Of a DNA stretch of 64,000 nucleotides, positions 1 through 7,957 are shown in pieces. The position numbers and the translations under genes are program-made. Under the pieces are notes generated by a model, which saw only the letters and a program-made list of their open reading frames with translations, did not search any database and was not told the DNA's origin. Position 1 is the first letter of the stretch, and every line of letters begins with the position of its first letter. This stretch comes from CAZSBB01 sp964605235 (GTDB lineage: Bacteria > Planctomycetota > Phycisphaerae > Phycisphaerales > Phycisphaeraceae), in contig CAZSBB010000028.1 in NCBI GenBank assembly GCA_964605235.1, positions 1 through 64,000 of the forward strand, in the 5' to 3' direction.

Positions 1-361
1 CCGTGCTGAGCCGACCCAGGCTGTCGTAGCTGTAACGGGTGTCCGTCACCGCGTCTGTGCCGGTTCCGTCGGTGCTGGTCCAGGTGCAGATCTGCTGGCC
101 CAGGTCGTTGTAGGCGTAGTTGATGATCCCCTGAGCATTGGCCACCTGCGTGGTGCGCCCCTGCTCGTCGTACTGGTAGGTCGTCGCCACGGCGAAGGCG
201 CTGTCCGTCACCGCCAGTTGCGGAATCATTTTTCCCGCATTCAACCCCGCCACTCGTGCGCGGCCAGCTCCTGCGCTACCATGCGGCCATCCGTAAGGAT
301 TCACGCCGCGCGCGGAAAATCCTGCATATCGCCAGGGACCAGCGCACACATGCCCACTCAT
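1..361 (-). CDS. YD-repeat (RHS-like) protein fragment, runs off the left edge
   Basis: Read on the minus strand, bases 229 down to 2 encode a continuous stretch with clear YD-repeat units: TTYQYDEQGRTTQV, INYAYNDLGQQI and TRYSYDSLGRLST, each of the form YxYDxxGRxxxV. YD repeats form the beta-cocoon shell of RHS and teneurin-type proteins, which are usually thousands of residues long, secreted or surface-exposed, with a variable C-terminal domain. Here the repeats begin almost at once. The frame is open upstream only to the stop of the next gene at 440-442, the first in-frame ATG is at 361, and no signal peptide or N-terminal domain is visible. The fragment is therefore either the 3' part of a gene that lost its 5' end or a badly started gene. 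The repeat assignment is firm; start and functionality are not. Confidence 0.7.
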   Translation of the reverse strand, partial: MSGHVCAGPWRYAGFSARGVNPYGWPHGSAGAGRARVAGLNAGKMIPQLAVTDSAFAVATTYQYDEQGRTTQVANAQGIINYAYNDLGQQICTWTSTDGTGTDAVTDTRYSYDSLGRLST

Positions 362-439
362 CGCCCAATAGCGCTCCGAATCGATCCAGACCGGCGTGCA
401 TGGCTTTGGCGGCTCGAACGACTGGCTGCATTGAAATGC

Positions 440-1954
440 TCAGGATGACGGTTCCAGTTGGACGTTGGGCGCCTTGAGGGCGTAAAAAGTTGCGTTGCGC
501 AGGTGGATCCGGAAACGGATCGGCCCGGTGTGGCGAATGAAGTTGCCTCGCCGGGGGCCGTAGTTCACCACCGCGCGAAGGTGATCGCCTGCAATGGGTT
601 GGCAGTCGTCGCGGGTGCAGCCTTCCAGAGGATTCCCTGCGGCGTCCAGCACTTCCAGCCGGGCTTCTCCGTCGCGGGCATCGACGTTGAGCATCGGCCA
701 GGTCGCCCAGCGCAGGTGCATGATGTCGCTGGTGACGTGTCCGCCATGGTGATCGGCGTACCAGCCCGCAAAGCCGTCGCGGCGCACGGTGGCCGTGCCG
801 ACCGCGGCGGTTCCCGCCTGCCAGTGTTCCGTGTTTTTGCCGCCGTACCAGAAGCGCAGGTCGTGGCCGTGCGCCACTGGTGGATTGTGGCCCAGGGTCG
901 TGTGCGCCGCGTCCCAGGAGCCGGCTTCGCCCCGCGGCAGAATCGCCTGCCGCTCGCCTGCGCGGCGCCAGGTCACCAGGTCGCGACTGTACGCCAGTTG
1001 CATCTCCAGCGGCCCGAACGTCAGGTCCGCCGATGGATAGAACAACTGGACGAAACCCAGGTAAAGGTGGCCATAGGGCAGAATGTACATTTCGTACAGT
1101 TCGGCCTGAGGTGCATCGCGGTCGTCGGCTTCGAGCACATCGAGCATGGGGGTCCAACGCTGCAGGTCGCGGCTCAGCGCCAGGGCGACATGCCGCTTGT
1201 GCCGCAGTTCCGGCAGTCTGGGGCGCAGACGGGTGAAGATGCGGCGATGCTGTTCGGACCGCGTGGTGCAGAGCCAACAGGACAGCCGCGCATCCCACAT
1301 CAGACAGTGGGCGTCGCCATCCAGCGGCAGCATGGGGGGGAAGTGGGGTTGCCAGTCGATGCCATCGCGGCTGGTCAGGTGGATGATGCCGCGCGGGTAG
1401 AGGGGATCGTGGTATGCCGAATGCACGGTGGCAACCAGGAGCGCCTCAGCGCCAGGAACAGGCGCCACGCAACCGAGGGCATCGTCCAGAATCGGCCCCG
1501 TGGCGATGGCCAGCATGTTGTTGTCGCATCGTCCGTCAAAGCTGACGCGGTTGAGGTGCGGCTTTTCCCAGTGCAGACCGTCAGCACTGGTCGCCAGGCA
1601 AACCTGCGACGCCTGGCGTCGGAAGGCGTGCTGGGCCGCCCCCGCGCCCAGCGCCGGATCCGTGCTGTTCATGGTGAGGCGGCTGTGGGTGCGATACCAC
1701 ATCATGTACCGCTGCAGTTCGCGGTCGAATACCACGCTCTGGACAATCGCATCCTGAGCGTTCTCGCCGGGGCTGCCGCCCGTGCCGCCCTCCCAGGGCT
1801 CGGTCAACGTGAGGACGGGATCAACTGCTTTTTGCAGCGGCCGCCACTGGAAGGACGCGCCTTGAGCGGACGGGAACAACTGTTCGTCCACCGCCAGAAA
1901 CAAGTCCGGTTCAGCCCAACAGACCTGCGTGAATCGCTGTGACATGTTGATCAT
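440..1954 (-). CDS. Five-bladed beta-propeller glycoside hydrolase-like protein (GH32/GH43 fold)
   Basis: About 504 residues. Repeating blades carry motifs such as TSADGLHWEKP, TSRDGIDWQP, LSRDLQRWTP and YSRDLVTWRR, each an aromatic-ended strand after a short Asp-containing turn, as in the five-bladed propellers of clans GH-F and GH-J. A late WYGGKN strand is followed by a small beta-sandwich (about 400-500), similar to the accessory domain of GH32 proteins. No signal peptide is seen. A second ATG at 1945 (MSQRF) has a weak GGA upstream at better spacing and may be the true start. The gene is divergent from the DUF4838 gene, from which it is separated by an AT-rich operator-like region. Exact substrate cannot be read from sequence; a role in glycan trimming is inferred from fold and neighbours. 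Confidence 0.72.
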   Translation of the reverse strand: MINMSQRFTQVCWAEPDLFLAVDEQLFPSAQGASFQWRPLQKAVDPVLTLTEPWEGGTGGSPGENAQDAIVQSVVFDRELQRYMMWYRTHSRLTMNSTDPALGAGAAQHAFRRQASQVCLATSADGLHWEKPHLNRVSFDGRCDNNMLAIATGPILDDALGCVAPVPGAEALLVATVHSAYHDPLYPRGIIHLTSRDGIDWQPHFPPMLPLDGDAHCLMWDARLSCWLCTTRSEQHRRIFTRLRPRLPELRHKRHVALALSRDLQRWTPMLDVLEADDRDAPQAELYEMYILPYGHLYLGFVQLFYPSADLTFGPLEMQLAYSRDLVTWRRAGERQAILPRGEAGSWDAAHTTLGHNPPVAHGHDLRFWYGGKNTEHWQAGTAAVGTATVRRDGFAGWYADHHGGHVTSDIMHLRWATWPMLNVDARDGEARLEVLDAAGNPLEGCTRDDCQPIAGDHLRAVVNYGPRRGNFIRHTGPIRFRIHLRNATFYALKAPNVQLEPSS

Positions 1955-2014
1955 TCCACGAGTTGGGCTTGAATCATACCCGGCGGTGACGATTGACAGA
2001 TACGGGCGGCGGCA

Positions 2015-2034
2015 AATAAAATCTGTTTTTTATT
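2015..2034. promoter_or_regulatory. AT-rich inverted repeat, candidate operator before the DUF4838 gene
   Basis: AATAAAA-N6-TTTTATT, perfect 7-bp arms, 15 bp before ATG 2050 and next to its ribosome site. The 15 bases 2008-2022 (GGCGGCAAATAAAAT) recur exactly at 5699-5713. Likely bound by the GntR-LacI regulator at 6721-7857. Confidence 0.45.
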
Positions 2035-2049
2035 ATGGAGGCGTTCCGC

Positions 2050-4401
2050 ATGACCTGCGAGACACCGATTCGCGCCGCCCTCGTCGTTCTGCTGGCGTTG
2101 ACGCAGGCCGGCGCCGCCGACGCTCCGCTGGCGCTCGGACCCGCCACCACCGTCATTGTGATTCCCCAGAACGCCGACCGCGCCGAGAACACGGCCGCGA
2201 GCCTGCTGCAGCAGTGGCTCGGACGGGTCACCGGCAGCGCGGAGGGTTTTCCCATCCAGCACATCGGGCAGTGGAAACAGGAGTCCGATCAGGTGGTCAT
2301 CTCGGTGGGCGCAACGCCCTGGGGCGATGACCCACGCCTCGCCCAGGTGGATGACGACGGCTTCGTGATCACCCGACGGGACAACGTCATTGTCATCGCC
2401 GGCAAGACGCCCGAAGCCTCGCATTACGGCGTGGTGCGGTTTCTGGACCGGTATGCCGGGGTCCGCTTCTATCTGCCGGGTGAACTCTGGACGAGTTGCC
2501 CGAACGTGGAAGCAGTCGTCTACGACGGACCCGACACGGTGGAGACGCCGTTCGTCACGTCGCTGTTTCTGAGCGGGTTGGCGATGGATGATCGTGACGA
2601 GTACGCCTGGATTCGTCGCAACGCCGGCCTGCGTCGCAAAGGCGGCACGCACCAGCACAACATCTTCGAGATGTTTCCGCCCGAGCGCTTCGCCCAGACG
2701 CATCCGGAGATCTATCCCATCAAGGACGGCACGCGCGTGATCCCCCAGGGGCCGCGGGACCAGAGCTGGCAGCTCAACTTCAGCGCGCCGAACCTGCAGG
2801 AAGCGGCCCGAGAATCCATCAACGCCTTTTTTGCGAAGAACCCGAGCCATCGCTATGTGGCGATCAGCCTGAACGACGGAGGGCGATGGGATGAATCGCC
2901 GGCGACGCAGCAGTTCATCAGCCAATATCTGGCGGCGAATCCCCAGGCGACCCGGGACCACGCGACTTCCGAGCAGTACTGGCGATTCATGGCCGAGCTG
3001 GCGCGGTGGATGGGCGAGGCTCATCCCGGCAAGCGACTGGTCGGGCTGGCCTACGGGCCCACGCGGATGCCGCCCTCCTTCAAGCTGCCCGACAACCTCA
3101 CGCCGTTCACCAATCTGCATGTGGGGCAATTGCCCAATGATCACCTGATCGAAGCGCCGGCGGGGCAGACGCCATGGGTCGATCAGTGGCTGAGCGTCGC
3201 CAGCCATCTGGGCAACCATGATTGGTACCAGGGCGGCGGATATCTCATTCCCCGCATCTACACCGGCTACTGGGTTCAGTTCCTGGGCGCCCTGCAGCAG
3301 CGCTTGCCCCACACCTATCAGCATGTGGAGTGCTACCCGAACTGGGGCAGCGATGGACCGAAACTGTACATCATGACCCGCTTGATGTGGAACCCCCAGC
3401 TGGACCCGCGGCAACTGCTGCGCCAGTTCACCGACGACATGTTCGGCCCGGCGTCTTCGGCGATGTTCGACTACTTCGTCCAACTGGAAGACCTCTGGGC
3501 GCAGTTGAACATCGTGGACGGGCCGGAGCGCAAACTGGGGCGCTGGGGCACGCAGTTCAACACGACCCCGACGAGCCGGGTCATGCTGCGGCACTGCCGT
3601 GAGCTGCTGGATCAGGCGGCGGGGCAACTCCAGTCCGAGCCGGCGCGCGCGCGCTTCGCCCTGCTGGAACGGAGTTTCGCGTTCAGCGAGGCGATGTTCG
3701 CCCTGGCGGCGGCGGCGACGCCCGACGAGTCGCTGCGCGACCGGGGGCTGGCCATCGCAGCGGAATTGCAGGAAAACCGGCGGGCTTTCCGCTATGGCCA
3801 GCGCGATCTTGAGGCTGCGGTCAAAGCGGTCTTCTGGGAGAAGACCAAGAACCAGATGAGTCCGCTGCGCGTACCGCGGTCGAAACTGCCAGCTCTGGGC
3901 CAATCCGAGCGCTGGTCAGGCGTTGCCGAGGGCGGCAACTTCGTCACCGAAAGCGGCGGACGCGATCCCCAGTCCACCACGATACAGATCGCCCATGATG
4001 ACCAGCACTTGTTCCTGCGCGTCGAGTGCCCCAGGCAGGACATGTCATCCCTGGTCGAATCGCACAATCGCGACTGGCGGTCGGACAACGTCGAAGTGTT
4101 CTTCGACCTCGACGGCGACCTGCAGAAGATGGAACGGCAACTCTGGGTGAAAGCCACCGGCGAGGTAGTGGACTGGTCCAAACAGGCGATGCAGTCGACA
4201 ACTGAACTGGTGGGCCAGGTGCAGAAACTGGCGGACCGCTACATCGTGGAGATCGTGGTGCCCTTCCGGTTCCTGGATCGCGGCCCACTCGACGGAACAC
4301 TGGGCATTCGGGTGCTGCGCAACGAATTCACCTTCATTCGCGGACGCAACGAGTTGACATACTGCGCCAACTGGAGCCGCCGCTTAAGCTTTGCGGAGTA
4401 G
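2050..4401 (+). CDS. Exported DUF4838 protein with C-terminal CBM9-like domain
   Basis: 783 residues. ATG 2050 was chosen because GGAG (2037-2040) lies 9 nt upstream and gives a signal peptide (RAALVVLLALTQAGA); ATG 2035 would overlap that ribosome site. Residues about 25-150 resemble the N-terminal domain of GH67/GH20 enzymes (ending ASHYGVVRFLDRYAGVRFYLPGE). Residues 170-460 are the DUF4838 core, a TIM-barrel-like region related to alpha-glucuronidases. Residues about 600-780 resemble a family 9 carbohydrate-binding domain (HDDQHLFLRVECP, SDNVEVFFDLDGD). It is first in a run with the GH63-like and pseudopilin genes. It probably acts outside the cytoplasm on uronic acid- or hexosamine-containing glycans. 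Catalytic residues of DUF4838 proteins are not established, so activity is inferred. Confidence 0.8.
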   Translation: MTCETPIRAALVVLLALTQAGAADAPLALGPATTVIVIPQNADRAENTAASLLQQWLGRVTGSAEGFPIQHIGQWKQESDQVVISVGATPWGDDPRLAQVDDDGFVITRRDNVIVIAGKTPEASHYGVVRFLDRYAGVRFYLPGELWTSCPNVEAVVYDGPDTVETPFVTSLFLSGLAMDDRDEYAWIRRNAGLRRKGGTHQHNIFEMFPPERFAQTHPEIYPIKDGTRVIPQGPRDQSWQLNFSAPNLQEAARESINAFFAKNPSHRYVAISLNDGGRWDESPATQQFISQYLAANPQATRDHATSEQYWRFMAELARWMGEAHPGKRLVGLAYGPTRMPPSFKLPDNLTPFTNLHVGQLPNDHLIEAPAGQTPWVDQWLSVASHLGNHDWYQGGGYLIPRIYTGYWVQFLGALQQRLPHTYQHVECYPNWGSDGPKLYIMTRLMWNPQLDPRQLLRQFTDDMFGPASSAMFDYFVQLEDLWAQLNIVDGPERKLGRWGTQFNTTPTSRVMLRHCRELLDQAAGQLQSEPARARFALLERSFAFSEAMFALAAAATPDESLRDRGLAIAAELQENRRAFRYGQRDLEAAVKAVFWEKTKNQMSPLRVPRSKLPALGQSERWSGVAEGGNFVTESGGRDPQSTTIQIAHDDQHLFLRVECPRQDMSSLVESHNRDWRSDNVEVFFDLDGDLQKMERQLWVKATGEVVDWSKQAMQSTTELVGQVQKLADRYIVEIVVPFRFLDRGPLDGTLGIRVLRNEFTFIRGRNELTYCANWSRRLSFAE

Positions 4402-4408
4402 GCGTGCA

Positions 4409-5710
4409 ATGAACGCGACGGTGCAAGCCGACCTGGATTTGCTGAAAGCGCATCTGGCGCTGGTGCGACAGCGGATCGCCAAGCCGGCGCAGGGCGCGCT
4501 TCGGCACCCGTGGCTGGCGGTGAGTTACGGCCCACACTACGCATCGTGGATCTACACCTGGGACGCCTATCACATGGCCCTGCGCTTCGCGCACGGCGGT
4601 GATCCGGTGCATCTGCGTGACCTGGTGGACAACCTGCTGGCGTACCAGAAGCCCGACGGGTTCACGCCCTCGATGGTGAACGTTGACGACGGACCCCGGC
4701 TCATCACCCCGCCCTATCATGCTCAGCCTTATCTTTGCCAGGCGGCGGTCATCTACCTGACCGACAGCGGCGATGTGACCTGGGCGCAGGCGGTCTTGCC
4801 GGCCCTCGGTCGATACCTGAATTTTTTCGATCAGGAGAACGCCGCCCCGCATGGCCTGTATCGCTACCGCGTCGGCTGGTACGGCGGATTCGACAACGAC
4901 ATCGTGCACAGCCTGCTGCCGCCGGACTGCATGATCGGGTGCGACCTGCCCGCGCTGCTGGTGCTGGAACACCAGAGCCTCGCGTCGGTGGCGCGGCGGC
5001 TGGGGCGCATGCCGCAAGCCGACCATCATGCTCGCCGCGCCGTCGCCCTGGCCCGTGCAATCAATGACCATCTCTGGGATGAGCAGTCACAGAGCTATGC
5101 CGCACTGAACCTGCTGAACGGCCGCGCCGGCCTGGCGGTGCCCATCCCGGGTTTGAGCGGCGAGATCGGGCGCTACGCCCTGCAAAGCGGCACGAACCTG
5201 TTGCCGCTGTTTGCGCGCATCGCGCCCCCTGCTCGGGCACGGGCCATGATTGAAAGGTATGTGCTCCAACCGGATCACTTCTGGTCGCCGCACGGCATCC
5301 GCAGCCTGTCGCGGCGCAGCGAGTACTACAACAACGCCCGGTGGGGCAATCCGCCACGGTTCGGCGACCATCGCCGCCTGACCAATTCCAACTGGCAGGG
5401 ACCGGTCTGGGCCCCGTTGTGCTTCTTCATGGTTCAGGCCTTGCAGCATTACGGCTACGCACCGGAGGCGGGCGTGCTGGCGGATCGAACCGTAACCACG
5501 CTTGCCCAGTGCCTGCGCGAGCAGGGATCGCTGGCGGAAAACTTTGACGCCCAGACCGGGCAAGGCCTGTACTGCACGGAGTTTGCCTCGTGGAACATCC
5601 TGGTCGACCTGCTGCACGAATCGCTGGCGAGCGGGCGCTGGGTCAACCAGGCGGTCTGGGGCCCGGGCGCGGTCGAAACCGGTCTTGACGCGAGCCTGGG
5701 CGGCAAATAA
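4409..5710 (+). CDS. GH63/GH37-like (alpha/alpha)6-barrel glycosidase
   Basis: 433 residues of an all-helical toroid. Early motif SWIYTWDAYHMALRFAHG and late motif LTNSNWQGPVWAPLCFFM match the conserved substrate-cradle segments of GH63 (glucosidase I, mannosylglycerate hydrolase) and GH37 (trehalase). ATG 4409 is used because GGAG at 4395-4398, inside the end of the DUF4838 gene, gives 10-nt spacing; a TTG further upstream would overlap that gene. No signal peptide is visible, so it is probably cytoplasmic and would cut small alpha-linked oligosaccharides. It lies 7 nt behind the DUF4838 gene and is likely co-transcribed. The last codons (Gly-Gly-Lys-stop) overlap a sequence element repeated upstream of the DUF4838 gene. 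The clan is fairly certain, the substrate is not. Confidence 0.75.
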   Translation: MNATVQADLDLLKAHLALVRQRIAKPAQGALRHPWLAVSYGPHYASWIYTWDAYHMALRFAHGGDPVHLRDLVDNLLAYQKPDGFTPSMVNVDDGPRLITPPYHAQPYLCQAAVIYLTDSGDVTWAQAVLPALGRYLNFFDQENAAPHGLYRYRVGWYGGFDNDIVHSLLPPDCMIGCDLPALLVLEHQSLASVARRLGRMPQADHHARRAVALARAINDHLWDEQSQSYAALNLLNGRAGLAVPIPGLSGEIGRYALQSGTNLLPLFARIAPPARARAMIERYVLQPDHFWSPHGIRSLSRRSEYYNNARWGNPPRFGDHRRLTNSNWQGPVWAPLCFFMVQALQHYGYAPEAGVLADRTVTTLAQCLREQGSLAENFDAQTGQGLYCTEFASWNILVDLLHESLASGRWVNQAVWGPGAVETGLDASLGGK

Positions 5711-5725
5711 AATATGGATCATATT
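5711..5725. promoter_or_regulatory. Palindrome before the locus A pseudopilin gene
   Basis: AATATG-GAT-CATATT, perfect 6-bp arms, directly after the GH63-like stop. Preceded by the 15-mer shared with 2008-2022. Candidate operator. Confidence 0.45.
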
Positions 5726-5768
5726 ATCAGGCCGACCCTGCATTTCTTCGGCCGGGAAGGAACTTGCC

Positions 5769-6692
5769 ATGCGTGACGTCCCCGTCACCCCGGTCATGCC
5801 GTCCACGCGTCCCGCCGCCTTTACCCTGATCGAACTCCTGGTGGTCATCAGCCTGATCTCGGTGCTGATCGCAATCCTGCTGCCGGCGCTGGCGGCCGCC
5901 CGCGATGCCGCCCGCACCACGCAGTGCGCCTCGAACCTGCGCGGCGTCGGGCTGGCGTACCACGCCTATCTGGCGGACAACAACGGCTGGACCACTGATG
6001 CCCGGGTCGGACTGAGCGACCAGAGCACCTGGACCCTGTCGACTTCAACCCATCACGGAACCCGGGCTTATTCCAACAAGCTGGTCTTTTACCGCTATCT
6101 GGGCAACATCAACCCGTACAACGTGAACAACGGCCAGTCGCTGCACAGCTCGCTGCAGAGTTTTGCCTGCCCCTCGGAGTTCTCACCGAATTTCCGCCCC
6201 TTGTCCTACTACCCCAACAGCGGGATGGCGCCACCCTACACCGGGGCGAACCTGTTCGGCGCGCATGGCTATGCCGTCAGCCTGGGCCATCATGTCATCA
6301 TGAGCCGGCCCGAGCTGTTCAAGACGCCCAGTTCCACGTTCTTCCTGATCGAGATGTCCGGACTGGGCAGCGCGCCCAGCGACCAGTTCCGGGTGGTCAA
6401 TCAGAATGCTTCGGGATACCAGATGCAGCGTGGCGGCAGCCCGTACGGCGTCAATGCCGCGCTGGGTACAGGCGGCCGTCCGTATCAGCACAACCGATAC
6501 ACCACCAAGAACGCGCTGCACAGCGACAATCACGTCTCGTTGCGCGCGGCCGAGGGCTTCAACACGCCGGCGTATCCCAGTGCGCCCGGCACCCTGAGCT
6601 ACGACTACTGGTACAGCTACAACGTGAGTGGTTCATACCGCCGGGCGAGCGTCCAGTGGACAGCCTCCGGCAGCGACTGGATCCGCCAGTGA
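5769..6692 (+). CDS. Pseudopilin-like protein, prepilin-type N-terminus (locus A)
   Basis: 307 residues. A short basic leader ends at Ala-Phe in AAFTLIELLVVISLISVLI, followed by a hydrophobic helix and LLPALAAARDAARTTQCASNLR, the standard start of type IV pilin-like proteins processed by prepilin peptidase. The -1 residue is Ala rather than the usual Gly. The rest is an extracytoplasmic domain with a late KNALHSDNHVSL segment that resembles, with Asn replacing Gly, the H-X9-DG motif of the large PVC-phylum pseudopilin family. GGAAGGAA at 5755-5762 supports ATG 5769. The gene is 58 nt behind the GH63-like gene, with an AT-rich palindrome between, and converges with the GntR-type regulator. A surface or secretion-linked role in glycan handling is inferred only from repeated association. 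Confidence 0.85.
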   Translation: MRDVPVTPVMPSTRPAAFTLIELLVVISLISVLIAILLPALAAARDAARTTQCASNLRGVGLAYHAYLADNNGWTTDARVGLSDQSTWTLSTSTHHGTRAYSNKLVFYRYLGNINPYNVNNGQSLHSSLQSFACPSEFSPNFRPLSYYPNSGMAPPYTGANLFGAHGYAVSLGHHVIMSRPELFKTPSSTFFLIEMSGLGSAPSDQFRVVNQNASGYQMQRGGSPYGVNAALGTGGRPYQHNRYTTKNALHSDNHVSLRAAEGFNTPAYPSAPGTLSYDYWYSYNVSGSYRRASVQWTASGSDWIRQ

Positions 6693-6720
6693 GCAGTTGC
6701 CGGCGCTGACCGCCCTGTCG

Positions 6721-7857
6721 TCAAGGCAGCGGCGTGGCGCCGCCGGTGGGATCGACCCGAAAAATGGTCGAAGGAATCTCGATGTGCCCGGGCCGATGGT
6801 TCGGGTCATCCCGCATGCCCAGCAACGTGGCGACCGCGCGTTGCGCAATGGCATCCAACGGTTGCTCCACGCTGATGAAGTCGATTCCCAGGGGCCGAAT
6901 CTTATGCCACAGGTTGTCGTCGTAGGCAGCCAGCGCCAAGGTGGTTCCAGGTTCGAGGCGGGAGCCCCGCAGGACCTGGTGCAGTTCCGGAAATGAGCGA
7001 CAGATCGGGATGAAGGCGGCCGTTGGCGCCGGGCGCATCCGCAGCATGCGTTTAGCGGCCGCGGGCATCTCATCAATGATCAACAGTTCATCGCAGTAAC
7101 CGTGCATGGTCCCCGCCATGGCGGCTTTGAACCCCGCCACGCGGGCGAGAAATGACGCCGAGGTGGCGCTGAACGGGTGTCCGATCATCACCACGCGCTG
7201 GTGGCCATCGGCGATCAGGGCGCGGACCGCGCGGTAGCTGTCCTGGCTGTCGGCGCTGCTGACGGTCGTGATTGGACTGCTGTGGGTTTCACCGATGTAG
7301 ACCAGCGGCCGACCGCTGCGATACAAGGCCTCGGCCTGTTGAAGCTGGTTGGAATGGGCCCATGATCCGAACATGATCAGCCCGTCCACCATCCGCATGT
7401 GATTGAAGTGTTCAGCCAGGGGCTGATCCGCGCGCCAGTGATCGTAGACCACGGTGCAGCCGCGCCCGAGGATGCGTTCCTGGAGCAGATTCAGCAGCGC
7501 CAGGCCGTACATGCTTTGCTGCTTGAGGCGTTCATAGGGCATGGTGCCCATGAGGCCGATGGTGTTCTGATTGGTTTGCCGGGGCGGGGCGACGCGGGTT
7601 CCGCCCCGTTTGCGTCCTTCGAGCAACCCTTCGTCGGCCAGTTCGCGGACGGCCCGCTCGATGGTGGCATAAGCGACGCCCAGTTGGGCGCTCAGTTGCC
7701 GAAGTGTGGGCAACCGGTAGCCGACGGGCCACTGCCCTGATTGCACATGGGCGCGGATGGCGTTCTTCAACTGGTCGTAGCGCGGCCCCTTGCCCGCGCG
7801 GGGGACAGTCAGACGGGGCGGATGCGGTCGCGGACGTGATCCCATGGCCGGCACCAT
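6721..7857 (-). CDS. Transcription regulator: GntR-type HTH plus LacI/GalR-type sensor (locus A)
   Basis: 378 residues. Residues about 20-95 form a winged helix of the GntR family (RYDQLKNAIRAHVQSGQW, GYRLPTLRQLSAQLGVAYATIERAVRELADEGLLEGRKRGGTRV). From about residue 100 the protein is a periplasmic-binding-protein-like sensor as in LacI/GalR regulators (NTIGLMG, DGLIMFGSW, ALAAYDDN, ISVEQPLDAIAQRAVATLL). This hybrid layout is that of AraR of Bacillus and is common in PVC bacteria. It probably represses nearby genes until a sugar binds. It lies between the pseudopilin and the lyase gene; AT-rich imperfect palindromes before 2050, 5769 and 7958 are candidate binding sites. An alternative ATG at 7845 exists. 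No good ribosome site separates the two starts. Confidence 0.87.
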   Translation of the reverse strand: MVPAMGSRPRPHPPRLTVPRAGKGPRYDQLKNAIRAHVQSGQWPVGYRLPTLRQLSAQLGVAYATIERAVRELADEGLLEGRKRGGTRVAPPRQTNQNTIGLMGTMPYERLKQQSMYGLALLNLLQERILGRGCTVVYDHWRADQPLAEHFNHMRMVDGLIMFGSWAHSNQLQQAEALYRSGRPLVYIGETHSSPITTVSSADSQDSYRAVRALIADGHQRVVMIGHPFSATSASFLARVAGFKAAMAGTMHGYCDELLIIDEMPAAAKRMLRMRPAPTAAFIPICRSFPELHQVLRGSRLEPGTTLALAAYDDNLWHKIRPLGIDFISVEQPLDAIAQRAVATLLGMRDDPNHRPGHIEIPSTIFRVDPTGGATPLP

Positions 7858-7923
7858 ATCAGGGCGGGACAGGGCGGTCCATGGCGTGGAGCCGGAGCGC
7901 CATGATTGACCGGCGGAACGCCT

Positions 7924-7949
7924 GAATATAGACTATTTTTTATCTGGAG
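7924..7949. promoter_or_regulatory. AT-rich box before the heparinase II/III-type gene
   Basis: GAATATAGACTATTTTTTATCTGGAG includes ATAG-A-CTAT symmetry and, from its CTATTTTTTAT onward, resembles the CTGTTTTTTAT sequence before 2050. Ribosome site GGAG is part of it. Candidate operator shared within locus A. Confidence 0.35.
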
Positions 7950-7957
7950 TGTCCGCC

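Noticed and set aside
2035..2049. ATG 2035 as start of the DUF4838 gene
   Set aside because: It would overlap the ribosome site that serves ATG 2050, and the signal peptide fits the shorter form.
1951..3903. Long open frames opposite real genes, such as 1951-3903 (-), 12344-14590 (+) and 16691-18643 (-)
   Set aside because: They have no recognisable domains or signal sequence, unusual composition, and lie opposite well-supported genes. In GC-rich DNA such open frames are common by chance.
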